From Bradyrhizobium liaoningense (GTDB lineage Bacteria > Pseudomonadota > Alphaproteobacteria > Rhizobiales > Xanthobacteraceae), in assembly GCF_018130825.1 (NCBI RefSeq), contig NZ_JAFCJS010000010.1:1-64000 (forward strand): 64,000 bases of DNA. The letters are read 5' to 3'. The notes beneath the pieces are model-generated. The model had not been told where the DNA came from. It saw only the letters and a program-made list of their open reading frames with translations, and searched no databases. A program made the position numbers and the translations under genes. Positions 32,593-41,215 of the stretch are shown one piece after another (the first letter of the stretch is position 1; each line of letters begins with the position of its first letter).

Positions 32593-32871
32593 GTGAAGGT
32601 CATTCGTGTTGTTGCCATTGCACTGACGGTCGGGATTGGCGCGGGATCGACGGCCATGGCCGACGGTTTCAAGGATTGCACCAAGCTCGACAAGGCGTCG
32701 TGGAAGCCGGCCAGCGAAGCCGAAGCCAAGGCCAAGGCGCTGGGCTACGAAGTGCGGCGCTCCAAGATCGAAGGCTCGTGCTACGAAGTGTACGGCGTCA
32801 AGGAAGGCAAGCTCTACGAGCTGTTCTACAGCCCGGAAGATCTCAGCCTGAAGCACACGATTGCCAAGTAA
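32593..32871 (+). CDS. PepSY-domain-like small periplasmic protein
   Basis: A 92-residue protein with a signal peptide ending near 'STAMA' (about 22), then a PepSY-type domain: 'EAEAKAKALGYEVRRSKIEGSCYEVYGV' in two parts, where the alternating helix-strand pattern is typical. The start is GTG at 32593, with a strong GAGGAG ribosome site 6 bp upstream. It precedes a cytochrome b561-like gene. PepSY proteins next to b-type cytochromes occur in several proteobacterial redox modules, so the pair may act together. The role is unknown. Confidence 0.8.
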   Translation: MKVIRVVAIALTVGIGAGSTAMADGFKDCTKLDKASWKPASEAEAKAKALGYEVRRSKIEGSCYEVYGVKEGKLYELFYSPEDLSLKHTIAK

Positions 32872-32946
32872 GGCTGCCAAGTAAAACTTGCCAGTTGAGC
32901 TGCGCGAGATCGTCCGCGCAGAGTGAGGCTTGAGGGTGGTCCCAGC

Positions 32947-33540
32947 TTGATCGAAGAAGCGGTGCCAGAAGCGCGCGGGGTGTCCGACAGGGCCCCCGCG
33001 GATCGAACCGCTTCGCGGACGGTCGTGGTCTGGGATCTGCCGCTGCGCCTCTGGCACTGGGCTTTCGCGGCCAGCATCCTGGCCGCGTGGTTCACGCCCA
33101 CCGTCTATGACCGGCTGCATCGCATCGTCGGCTATACCGTGCTTGGGCTTCTCGCCTTCCGCCTGGTCTGGGGTTTTTGGGGCAGTCGCTACTCCCGCTT
33201 CCGCATGGTCGGCGTCCGGCTGCGCGCCGGGCCGCGCTATCTCTGGAATCTGCGCCGCGGCATCACCGGCCGCTATATCGGGCTCAATCCCGCCGGCACG
33301 CTGATGCTGGTGGCGCTGCTGCTGGCGACCGCCGTCTCGGCGATCACGGGCGCGATGTCGGTGACCGTGACCTTTTTCGGCCTCTGGTGGGTCGAGGACA
33401 CCCACCACTATTCATCGGACGCGGTCATCGTGCTGGTCGTGCTGCACGTGCTTGGCGTGCTCCTGATGGGACTGCTTCAGCGCGAGAACCTGATCCGCGC
33501 GATGATCACCGGCCGCAAGCGCATCCGCGGTCACCACTAG
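32947..33540 (+). CDS. Cytochrome b561 / b-type cytochrome membrane subunit
   Basis: A four-helix di-haem b-type cytochrome of about 197 residues. Key parts are 'VWDLPLRLWHWAFAASILAAW' split at the first TM (haem His in LWHW), 'DRLHRIVGYTVLGLLAF' and the C-terminal 'HHYSSDAVIVLVVLHVLG', supplying histidines. This is the pattern of the b561 and Ni-Fe hydrogenase cytochrome b group. TTG at 32947 with a GAGGGTGG site is preferred; GTG at 32923 is an alternative. Its partner is probably the upstream PepSY-like protein. No dehydrogenase subunit is nearby, so the electron donor is unknown. Confidence 0.85.
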   Translation: MIEEAVPEARGVSDRAPADRTASRTVVVWDLPLRLWHWAFAASILAAWFTPTVYDRLHRIVGYTVLGLLAFRLVWGFWGSRYSRFRMVGVRLRAGPRYLWNLRRGITGRYIGLNPAGTLMLVALLLATAVSAITGAMSVTVTFFGLWWVEDTHHYSSDAVIVLVVLHVLGVLLMGLLQRENLIRAMITGRKRIRGHH

Positions 33541-33707
33541 CGGTTCGTTGCACGCTTTCTTCCGTCCGCCTGGGCGCGGTCGACAAATCGAATTGAGCAG
33601 GAAGCGTTAACGCGCCGGTAAGTATGCAATCGGGCGTTGCACAAAATTAACGCGATGAACGTTTAGCGCGTACACCATCGACACTATTGACGGTGGAGCC
33701 AGATTGC

Positions 33708-36206
33708 ATGTTCCGCGTTTTTTCCTGTCTTACGGCTGAGCACGATTGGCGGCTCGTTGTCCTCGCAGGCCTGGTCTGCTTCGTCGCGAGCATCGTCGCG
33801 GCCAGTATCTTTCATCGTGCGATCGCGACGCGCGCGAGAAGGCGGTGGATCTGGATCGCGATTGCCGGCGCAGCCATCGGATACGGAATCTGGGCGACGC
33901 ATTTCGTCGCGATGCTTGCTTATGAGCCCGGCGTCACGACCGGCTATGGCCTCCTGCTGACTGCGTTTTCACTCGCCGCGGCAATGCTTTTGACCTCGGT
34001 CGGCTTCGGTGTTGCGGTCGGCACGTCCGGCCGCTGGGGCGCGATGGCAGGGGGTGTCATCGTCGGAGGCGGCATTGCCAGCATGCACTATCTGGGAATG
34101 TGGGCCCTTGAAGTGCCTGGCCGGGTCGCCTGGTCGGTGGACCTCGTATTCGTCTCGATCATTTTGGGCATGTGTCTCGGCTACGCCGCGCTGGCGGTTG
34201 CCCTGACCTACCAGGGCTATCGGGGCACGCTGGCAGCAGCCGTCCTGCTCACACTCGCCATCGTGTCGCATCACTTCACGGCCATGGGTGCCGTGCAGAT
34301 CACGCCGGATCCCACCCTCGCGACGGATAGTCTTTCGCTTTCTCCGGCTTTCCTCGCGCTTGCCATCGCCGGTGTCGCACTTTCCGTGCTGGGGATGAGC
34401 CTGATCGGCGTGGTGGCCGATCGTCGCATGGCAAGCAGAACCGCCAGGTTCGAGGAGATCATCAGCCAGCTTTCGGTCGCCCGGCAGCAGCTCGAAGACT
34501 CGCAGCAGGAACTCCAGGATCAGACGCTGAGGCTGGACACGGCGATCAATCACATGGTCGAAGGCCTTTGCATGTTCGATGCCGACAAGCGGCTTGTCGT
34601 CTGCAACGAGCGTTATGCCCGGCTCTATCAGCTGCCGCCGGAGCTGCTGAGGACGGGGACATCGCACGCCGACATCATCAGGCATCGTATCGTGAAGGGC
34701 ATTCTCAAGGGCGATTCCAGCGAGGGCGCCGCCGAGCAATTCATCTCGAAACTGGCGGCCCTGCCGTTCGATGCCGTCTCGAGCAGGATCGACGAGTTCG
34801 CCGATGGCCGGCTGATCTGCGTGACGCGGCAGCCGATGGCCGGCGGCGGATGGGTGGCCACGCATCTCGACGTGACCGAGCAACGCCGCTCCGAGGCCAA
34901 GATCACCCATATGGCGCAACACGACGCGCTCACCGATCTGCCAAATCGTGTGCTGCTCAGGGAACGGATGGAGCATGCGATTGCGGTGACGCGCAACGGC
35001 GGCCTCGATCTGGCCGTGCTCATGCTCGACCTCGACCGCTTCAAGGAAGTCAACGACACGCTTGGACATCCGGCGGGCGATGCGCTGCTGCGCGCCGTCT
35101 CCGCGCGCCTGCGCGAATGCGTCACGGAAACCGCGTTGATCGCGCGACTCGGTGGTGACGAGTTCGCGGTGATCGATTACGTGACCAACCCGGCGGTGGA
35201 GGCCGCCGCCCTCGCCGAGAACATCAGAAAGGCGCTTTGCGAACCCTTCGATCTCGGCGATCACCGGGTCACGGTGGGCACCAGCATCGGCATTGCCATT
35301 GCGCCGCGCGATGGCAACGATTCCGACGTGATCCTGAAGAGCGCGGATCTCGCCCTCTACTCGGCCAAGAGTGGCGGACGTGGTGCATTCCGCTTCTTCG
35401 AGCCAGAGCTCGACGAGCTCATGCATGCGCGACGCAATTTGGAGCGCGACATGCGGGATGCGCTCGCGGGGCGTCAATTCGAGCTTCACTACCAGCCGTT
35501 CCTCAGCGCCGCGAGCGGCGAGACCTGCGGTTTCGAGGCCTTGCTGCGCTGGCATCACCCGCAGCGAGGCCTGGTCCTGCCGGGCGAATTCATCCCGCTT
35601 GCGGAGGAGACCGGCTTGATCGTGCCGCTGGGCGAATGGGTCTTGAGGACCGCCTGCGCGGAGGCTGCCACATGGCCTGCGCATGCCAGGATCGCGGTCA
35701 ACCTGTCTCCCGCCCAATTCAGGAGCAAGGAGCTCGTCCCGGTCATTGTCGGTGCGCTGGCGAGCTCAGGGCTCGCGCCGCACAGGCTCGAGCTCGAGGT
35801 CACCGAGACGGTGATCATGCATGACAGCGAGGCCGTCTTTGCGGTGCTCGCTCAGCTGCGCGAGCTCGGCGTGCGAATTGCCCTGGACGATTTCGGCACC
35901 GGCTATTCATCGTTGAGCTTTCTGCAGAGATTCCCGTTCGACAAGGTCAAGATCGACCGCAGTTTCGTCGCCGAACTATCCAGCCCGCGGGCAGACGCGC
36001 GCCATCTCGCGCGCGCGGTGGTTCGTTTCGCAGTCAGCCTCGGCAAGACGACGACCGCCGAAGGCGTCGAAACCAGGGAGCAGCTCGACATCCTCCGCGA
36101 GGAAGGGTGCGTCGAAACACAAGGCTATTATTTCAGCCGGCCGATGCCTGCATCCGACGTCGCCAGACTGCTGCGGCGGGATGAGGCAGCCATCCGCGCT
36201 GCGTGA
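33708..36206 (+). CDS. MHYT-PAS-GGDEF-EAL cyclic-di-GMP signalling protein
   Basis: A membrane sensor of 832 residues that can make and/or degrade c-di-GMP. The MHYT domain (about 5-240) has its three signature repeats 'THFVAML', 'MHYLGMW' and 'HHFTAMG', thought to bind copper and sense oxygen, CO or NO. A PAS domain follows a coiled linker (about 280-395). GGDEF is intact at 482-486, but the RxxD inhibitory site is replaced. EAL is intact at 610-612 ('EALLRW'), with downstream 'DDFGTGYSSL' and 'KIDRSF', the expected metal and substrate residues. Both activities are possible. A GGTGGAG ribosome site precedes ATG 33708. Confidence 0.93.
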   Translation: MFRVFSCLTAEHDWRLVVLAGLVCFVASIVAASIFHRAIATRARRRWIWIAIAGAAIGYGIWATHFVAMLAYEPGVTTGYGLLLTAFSLAAAMLLTSVGFGVAVGTSGRWGAMAGGVIVGGGIASMHYLGMWALEVPGRVAWSVDLVFVSIILGMCLGYAALAVALTYQGYRGTLAAAVLLTLAIVSHHFTAMGAVQITPDPTLATDSLSLSPAFLALAIAGVALSVLGMSLIGVVADRRMASRTARFEEIISQLSVARQQLEDSQQELQDQTLRLDTAINHMVEGLCMFDADKRLVVCNERYARLYQLPPELLRTGTSHADIIRHRIVKGILKGDSSEGAAEQFISKLAALPFDAVSSRIDEFADGRLICVTRQPMAGGGWVATHLDVTEQRRSEAKITHMAQHDALTDLPNRVLLRERMEHAIAVTRNGGLDLAVLMLDLDRFKEVNDTLGHPAGDALLRAVSARLRECVTETALIARLGGDEFAVIDYVTNPAVEAAALAENIRKALCEPFDLGDHRVTVGTSIGIAIAPRDGNDSDVILKSADLALYSAKSGGRGAFRFFEPELDELMHARRNLERDMRDALAGRQFELHYQPFLSAASGETCGFEALLRWHHPQRGLVLPGEFIPLAEETGLIVPLGEWVLRTACAEAATWPAHARIAVNLSPAQFRSKELVPVIVGALASSGLAPHRLELEVTETVIMHDSEAVFAVLAQLRELGVRIALDDFGTGYSSLSFLQRFPFDKVKIDRSFVAELSSPRADARHLARAVVRFAVSLGKTTTAEGVETREQLDILREEGCVETQGYYFSRPMPASDVARLLRRDEAAIRAA

Positions 36207-36211
36207 GCCGT

Positions 36212-36252
36212 TAAAGCGCGATGAGATTGGGATGAATCGTCATCGCGCTTTA
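36212..36252. repeat. Inverted repeat TAAAGCGCGATGA
   Basis: The 13-bp perfect arms (36212-36224 and 36240-36252) enclose 15 bases. It is immediately followed by the GCATGATC element at 36266. The pair forms a compound repeat in the convergent gap between the GGDEF-EAL gene and the Lon-domain gene. Confidence 0.85.
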
Positions 36253-36265
36253 GGTTGTTGTTTGC

Positions 36266-36310
36266 GCATGATCTTTCCGGAAAACCGCTTCGCACTTTTC
36301 CGGATCATGC
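36266..36310. repeat. GCATGATC palindromic repeat (copy 2)
   Basis: GCATGATC arms (36266-36273 and 36303-36310) flank inner 'TCCGGAAAACCG' and 'CTTTTCCGGA' arms and 'CGCTTCGCA'. It belongs to the same family as copy 1 at 27822-27866, and is better conserved. Confidence 0.85.
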
Positions 36311-36319
36311 TTCAGGCCC

Positions 36320-36997
36320 TCACTGCAGCGGCGGATCGCCGCTGGTGCGCTTCTTGGCGAGGTCCATCTCGGTGACCGCGATCAGGATCTCGGCGCGGGT
36401 CTTCAGGTCCGGCGCCTCCAGCATGGCCTGCTTTTCGGCGGGGCCGTAAGGCGACATCATCGCCAGCGCGTTGACGAGCGCCTCGTTGGGCGCGCTCTCG
36501 ACGCCCTCCCAGTCGACCTTGAGATTGTTGGCCTTCAGGAAGTCGGCGAGCACCGACAACAGCGCCTCCCGATCGACCTCGTCCTCGCCCATGCGCGCGG
36601 TGAAGTCGTCGACGAAGGTAAAGAAATCCACCTTGCACTGCCGGTAGGCGGTGAGCACCTCGAGCTCCTCGACCACCTTGAAGCGGGAGACGCCGGTGAG
36701 CTCGAGGATGTAGCGGCCGTCGCCGGATTCGGCGAGCTGTGTGATGCGGCCGACGCAGCCGACGCGGAACAGCGCCGGCTTGTCGGAATTCTTCGGCGAG
36801 TGCGCCACGTCGGGCTGGATCATGCCGATCAGGCGATGGCCGTCGCGGAAGCAATCGTCGACCATCGCAAGATAGCGCGGCTCGAAGATGTTGAGCGGCA
36901 TCTGGCCGCGCGGCAATAGCAGCGCGCCCGGCAGCGGAAACACCGGAATGATTTCGGGAAGGTCGGCGGGTCCGCGATATTCGATGTTGATCGGCAT
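36320..36997 (-). CDS. Lon-protease substrate-binding (LAN) domain protein
   Basis: A 225-residue protein consisting only of the Lon N-terminal domain: 'IPVFPLPGALLLPRGQMPLNIFEPRYLAM' in two parts near the start, then 'VGCVGRITQLAESGDGRYILELTGVSRFKV'. There are no ATPase or peptidase domains. Stand-alone forms are common, with an unknown role, perhaps in substrate selection. It starts with ATG and is 30 bp downstream of the thioredoxin-TPR gene, so the two are cotranscribed; the pairing is frequent in alphaproteobacteria. This may link redox chaperone activity with proteolysis, which is inference. Confidence 0.92.
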   Translation of the reverse strand: MPINIEYRGPADLPEIIPVFPLPGALLLPRGQMPLNIFEPRYLAMVDDCFRDGHRLIGMIQPDVAHSPKNSDKPALFRVGCVGRITQLAESGDGRYILELTGVSRFKVVEELEVLTAYRQCKVDFFTFVDDFTARMGEDEVDREALLSVLADFLKANNLKVDWEGVESAPNEALVNALAMMSPYGPAEKQAMLEAPDLKTRAEILIAVTEMDLAKKRTSGDPPLQ

Positions 36998-37027
36998 CTG
37001 GTCCCCGCTGACGCTTGTACGCTTTCC

Positions 37028-37951
37028 TTACGAAAACAGGATCGTCGACAGGCGCTTTCGTCCCTCGACCGTTGCATCATCCGTGCCGCCCCAGGCCTCG
37101 AAGAACTGCACGAGCTGCTTGCGGGCGCCGTCGTCGTTCCACTTGCGGTCGCGCTTGATGATCTCGAGCAGCTGGTCGGTGGCGGCCGCGCGGTTGCCCT
37201 GCGCGTTGAGCGCGGTCGCGAGGTCGAACCTGGCCTGATGATCGAGTGGGTTTGCGGCGACTTTCTGTTCCAGCTCGGCCACGGGCCCGAGCTGCTCCGC
37301 CTGCTCGGCGAGATCGATCGTCGTCTGCACGGCCTTCACCGCGGGATCGTTGCGCTTGGATTCCGGTACCATGGCCAGCGTCTGCTTGGCCTGCTCCATC
37401 GCGCCGGAGACGGCGTAGCACTTCGCAAGGCCGGCCAGGGCCGCGATGTTGGTCGAATCATGCTGCAGCGCCTCGGCATAGATCTGCGCGGCGGCCGCGG
37501 CGTCGCCCTCGGCGAGCACGGCATCGGCTTCCTGCACGATCTCGGCGACGTTGACCTCGCCCGGAGCGGTGACACCCTTGGTCAGCTTTTCGATGAAGGC
37601 GTTGAGCTGGCTCTCCGGCACCGCGCCCATGAAGCCGTCGGCCGGCTGGCCGTTGACGAAGGCGATCACGGCCGGGATCGACTGGATGCCCATCTGGCCC
37701 GGGATCGCCGGGTGCTGGTCGATGTTCATCTTGACCAGCTTGACCTTGCCCTTGGCCGCCTTGACCGCCTTTTCCAGCACGGGGGTGAGCTGCTTGCAGG
37801 GGCCGCACCACTCCGCCCAGAAGTCGATCAGCACCGGCTGGCGCTTCGATTCCTCGATGACGTCCTTCACGAAGGTCTGGGTGGTGGTGTCCTTGATCAG
37901 ATCGGCCGCAGCCGGGCCCGCCGCTCCGTTACCCTGGTCGATGATCGTCAC
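37028..37951 (-). CDS. Thioredoxin-TPR protein (YbbN/CnoX-like)
   Basis: A 307-residue protein with an N-terminal thioredoxin fold (about 25-125) carrying WCGPC at 48-52, so the redox site is complete, unlike E. coli CnoX (SxxC). It then has a C-terminal tetratricopeptide region (about 140-300, such as 'ALAGLAKCYAVSGAMEQA'). It probably protects or refolds oxidised proteins. The start is GTG at 37951, with a GAGGGGA ribosome site. It leads a two-gene operon with the Lon-domain gene. It is divergent from tRNA-Gly. Confidence 0.9.
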   Translation of the reverse strand: MTIIDQGNGAAGPAAADLIKDTTTQTFVKDVIEESKRQPVLIDFWAEWCGPCKQLTPVLEKAVKAAKGKVKLVKMNIDQHPAIPGQMGIQSIPAVIAFVNGQPADGFMGAVPESQLNAFIEKLTKGVTAPGEVNVAEIVQEADAVLAEGDAAAAAQIYAEALQHDSTNIAALAGLAKCYAVSGAMEQAKQTLAMVPESKRNDPAVKAVQTTIDLAEQAEQLGPVAELEQKVAANPLDHQARFDLATALNAQGNRAAATDQLLEIIKRDRKWNDDGARKQLVQFFEAWGGTDDATVEGRKRLSTILFS

Positions 37952-38031
37952 GGGATCCCCTCGTCTGATGTCTGGAATGGCGGCTCTTTAGCACGTCGCC
38001 AACGCCGATGCTTGTTGTCGGCTCCTAAATT

Positions 38032-38109
38032 GGGCCGAATAGGCCGAATTTCAATCCACCGGGGCCGATTCGGCGGTTCCGGGCCGTTTTCGGGCGATTC
38101 GGCCGCATT
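38032..38109. repeat. Cluster of GGCCGAATT-like short repeats
   Basis: Four imperfect copies of GGCCGAAT (38032-38040, 38042-38050, 38062-38070, 38101-38109) occur in about 80 bases, with TTCGGG segments in the opposite sense between them. They lie between the thioredoxin gene and tRNA-Gly. No function is assigned. Confidence 0.5.
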
Positions 38110-38225
38110 CGGGCTCCATTTAGGGCCCGCAATTGCGTATCTATGCCGCCGGTAGCTGTTGCATTCCCCTCCCGCTTTTGGCATACGACAGCCGTTGCCG
38201 GCGCGTCACGCGACCGACACAGGAT

Positions 38226-38300
<75 letters not shown>

Positions 38301-38375
38301 ATTTTCCCAGAGCATCCAGCCAAACCAGACCGGGCCGTGGTCTTCCGCGCCGCTGGCGGCTGTATTGGGTTTGCA

Positions 38376-39362
38376 ATGACAATTCTGGTTACGGGCAGCG
38401 CAGGTCACCTCGGGGAGGCCCTTTTGCGGACGCTCCAGGCGCGTGGCTCGCCCGCGCGCGGGATCGATCTGAAGCCCTCCCCCTTCACCGATGCGGTCGG
38501 CTCGATCGTCGATCCGGCGTTCGCGCGGCGCCAGATGCACGGCGTCTCCGCCGTCATCCACACCGCGACGCTGCACAAGCCGCATGTGGCGACTCACGGC
38601 AAGCAGGACTTCGTCGACACCAACGTCACCGGCACGCTCAACCTGCTCGAGGCTGCGGTGGCAATCGGCGTGCGCAGCTTCGTCTTCACCAGCACCACCA
38701 GCGCGTTCGGCTCGCAGCTGCGCCCCGAAGCGGGACAGGCGGCGGTGTGGGTCACCGAGGAGCTGCCGCCGGTGCCCAAAAACATCTACGGCACGACCAA
38801 GCTGATGGCGGAAACGCTGTGCGAGCTGTTCTTTCGCGAGCGCGGCCTGCCGGTCGTGGTCCTGCGGACCTCGCGTTTCTTTCCGGAGGACGATGACGAT
38901 CCGGCGATGCGGTCGGCCTATCCGCTGGACAACGCGCAGGCCAACGAGCTGCTCTATCGCCGGCTCGACATAGCGGACGCGGTGAGCGCCCATCTGCTCG
39001 CCGTCGAGCGCGCGCAAAAAATCGGATTTGCCCGCTACATCGTCTCGGCCACGAGCCCGTTCGAGCCGCATCATCTCGCGGCGCTGGCGGATGACGCGGG
39101 AGGCGTCGTGCGTGCGCTCTATCCGGATTGTGCGCAGCTCTACGCGGCGCGCGGCTGGCGCCTGTTTCCGCAGCTCGACCGCGTCTATGTCAACGCGCGC
39201 GCCCGGCGCGAATTGGGTTGGCGGCCCGAATTCGACTTCGCGCATGTGCTGCAGAGCCTGCGTGCGGGCCAGGATTTCCGCAGCGCGCTGGCGCGCGAGG
39301 TCGGCTCGAAGGGCTACCATGATGCGGTGTTCGACGATGGACCCTACCCTGTCGCCCCGTAA
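38376..39362 (+). CDS. NAD-dependent epimerase/dehydratase-family protein (extended SDR)
   Basis: The 328-residue protein starts at ATG 38376 with 'MTILVTGSAGHLGEALLRTL', the GxxGxxG motif. The catalytic pair is YGTTK ('NIYGTTKLMAETL', about 139-151), with the serine block 'FVFTSTTSAFGS' upstream, so an active extended SDR is likely. The C-terminal domain supplies the substrate site. The substrate, likely a nucleotide sugar, is unknown. It lies 76 bp after tRNA-Gly, and no sugar gene is beside it. Confidence 0.85.
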   Translation: MTILVTGSAGHLGEALLRTLQARGSPARGIDLKPSPFTDAVGSIVDPAFARRQMHGVSAVIHTATLHKPHVATHGKQDFVDTNVTGTLNLLEAAVAIGVRSFVFTSTTSAFGSQLRPEAGQAAVWVTEELPPVPKNIYGTTKLMAETLCELFFRERGLPVVVLRTSRFFPEDDDDPAMRSAYPLDNAQANELLYRRLDIADAVSAHLLAVERAQKIGFARYIVSATSPFEPHHLAALADDAGGVVRALYPDCAQLYAARGWRLFPQLDRVYVNARARRELGWRPEFDFAHVLQSLRAGQDFRSALAREVGSKGYHDAVFDDGPYPVAP

Positions 39363-39742
39363 GCGCCGCCTTCGTCATTTTGCTCGATGCATCAAATGTC
39401 TGCCCGGCGTCACCGGGAGCAAACCGGCCTGAGCCTTTCTACTGTGCATGGGGTTGTTTTCGCAGTTTTGGTTTGAGGCCCCTTCGCGCTGTCTGAAGAT
39501 CTGCCGCGCACGATCTTGATTCCGCGTTGCAGCGAGAGCGCTGTCGTCGCGGGGTGCGCGCTCATTGACATTCCGTCTCAATTTTTATTGAGCGCAACCG
39601 CAGCACACGCGATGCGCTTCTCACCGCTCGCAGATGTGCTAACCTTTTTACGTCTGTCGTCCTGACAGACTCCGAACTTCGCCTACTCAAACAGCAAAAC
39701 AAGAACGTGCAGCCCTGACGGCTGCCTTAGGGGAGTGACGCG
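39363..39742. other. Intergenic region upstream of the sorbosone dehydrogenase-like gene
   Basis: These 380 bases hold a TTGACA box at 39565-39570 and a small AT-rich inverted repeat CTCAATTTTTATTGAG (39577-39592) just after it, which may be an operator. No good -10 is seen. No gene or RNA is recognised. Confidence 0.45.
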
Positions 39743-41017
39743 ATGACATCGATGTTCCATCGATCCGTGTTGGCGCTTGCAGCGGTTGCCCTTCTTGCCG
39801 GGACCAGCGTTGTCAATGCGCAGCAACAGGACAAAAACCGGGTACTGAAGAAATACGAATCCGGCACCAAGGAATTCTGGACCCATCCGCCGGACGACTG
39901 GTTCCTCGGCGACGAGACCGAGGCGCAGAAAGGCCTCGCGCCGCCCTCGGGTCCGCCGACCGGCGCGTCGGAGGCCGAGCTCGCGGCGATGATGAAGAAG
40001 ATCAAGCTGCCGGCAGGCTTCAAGATCGAGGTCTATGCGCCCGGCGTTCTCGCCGCGCGGCAGATGGCCTGGGGTGACAAGGGCACGTTGTTCGTCGGCT
40101 CGTTCGGCCTCGGCAACGTCTATGCCGTCAAGGACAACAACGGAAAGAAGGAGGTCAAGACCATCCTCAAGGGGCTGAACATGCCCACCGGTCTCGCCTT
40201 CAAGGATGGCGCGCTCTACGTCATCGCGGTCGACAAGCTGATCCGCTATGACAACGCCGAGGCCAATCTCGACAATCTCGGCCAGGGCAAGGTCGTCTAT
40301 GACGACATGCCGTCCTATGCCGCGCATGGCTGGAAGTACATCGCGGTCGACAAGGAGGGCTGGTTCTTCCTGCCGTTCGGCCCGCCCTTCAATGTCGGCA
40401 TTCCCCCGACCAGCGTGTCGCAGATCCGGCGCGTCGATCCCAAGACCGGCAACGCCGAGATCTGGGCGCTCGGCGTTCGCAACTCGGTCGGCGGCGACGT
40501 CGATCCGCGCACCGGCAAATTCTGGTTCACCGAGAATGCACGCGACTGGGTCAGCGACGATCTGCCCTCCGACAAGCTGAACATGATCAGCAAGATCGGC
40601 GAGCATTTTGGCTATCCCTATTGCCACCAGGGTGACCTGCCCGATCCGAAGTTCGCGATGGGCCACAAATGCTCCGAGTTCACGCCGCCGGTGCTGAACC
40701 TCGGCGCACACGTCGCTCCGCTCGGCATGAAGTTCTATACCGGCGACCAGTTTCCCGCCGAGTACAAGAACAACATCCTGATCGCCGAGCACGGCTCCTG
40801 GAACAGGCACAAGTACCAGGGCGCCCGCATCATGCGCGTGATCGTCGGGCCCGACGGCAAGAACGCCAAGCAGGAAGTGTTCGCCTCCGGCTGGCTCGAG
40901 GGTGACCAGGGCTATCTCGGCCGTCCCAACGACATCATCCTCGCCAAGGACGGCTCGATCCTCGTCGCCGACGACTGGGCCGGTGCGATCTATCGCATCA
41001 GCTACAGCAAGAAGTAG
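39743..41017 (+). CDS. Sorbosone dehydrogenase-like PQQ beta-propeller protein
   Basis: A periplasmic, probably PQQ-dependent, sugar dehydrogenase of 424 residues. It has a signal peptide ending near 'VVNAQQ'. The propeller shows 'KIEVYAPGVLAARQMAWGDKG', 'MPTGLAFKDGALYV', 'LGVRNSVGGDVDP', 'HVAPLGMKFYTG' and 'AEHGSWNR', the L-sorbosone dehydrogenase pattern. An AGGGGAG ribosome site precedes the ATG. A dihaem cytochrome c gene lies 198 bp downstream on the same strand and is a likely electron acceptor. The substrate is unknown, and no PQQ synthesis genes are in the window. Confidence 0.87.
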   Translation: MTSMFHRSVLALAAVALLAGTSVVNAQQQDKNRVLKKYESGTKEFWTHPPDDWFLGDETEAQKGLAPPSGPPTGASEAELAAMMKKIKLPAGFKIEVYAPGVLAARQMAWGDKGTLFVGSFGLGNVYAVKDNNGKKEVKTILKGLNMPTGLAFKDGALYVIAVDKLIRYDNAEANLDNLGQGKVVYDDMPSYAAHGWKYIAVDKEGWFFLPFGPPFNVGIPPTSVSQIRRVDPKTGNAEIWALGVRNSVGGDVDPRTGKFWFTENARDWVSDDLPSDKLNMISKIGEHFGYPYCHQGDLPDPKFAMGHKCSEFTPPVLNLGAHVAPLGMKFYTGDQFPAEYKNNILIAEHGSWNRHKYQGARIMRVIVGPDGKNAKQEVFASGWLEGDQGYLGRPNDIILAKDGSILVADDWAGAIYRISYSKK

Positions 41018-41031
41018 CGGAAGACGAAACG

Positions 41032-41065
41032 GAGGCTGCGGTGGCCACGAGGCGGCCGCAGCCTC
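41032..41065 (+). terminator. Hairpin after the sorbosone dehydrogenase-like gene
   Basis: A 10-bp perfect stem, GAGGCTGCGG (41032-41041) and CCGCAGCCTC (41056-41065), lies about 15 bp after the stop codon. The tract after it (ATCCATTTC) is only weakly U-rich, so termination may be partial. Confidence 0.55.
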
Positions 41066-41087
41066 ATCCATTTCAACGTCCCACGCC

Positions 41088-41192
41088 GTCGTTCCGGATT
41101 GCGCGCGACTTGCGCGCAAGTCCGGAACCCATAACCCCGATTGGTGGTTATGGAGTCCGGGCGCGCGCCAAGCGGTGCGCCCCGGAATGACG
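41088..41192. repeat. Palindromic repeat, GTTCCGG / CCGGAATGACG family
   Basis: It begins GTCGTTCCGGATTGCG and ends CCCCGGAATGACG, with inner 'CCCATAACC' and 'GGTTATGG' arms. It resembles the element at 1244-1355. It lies 24 bp upstream of the dihaem cytochrome c gene. Confidence 0.75.
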
Positions 41193-41215
41193 TACCCGAC
41201 AGATCGGAATTCCCC

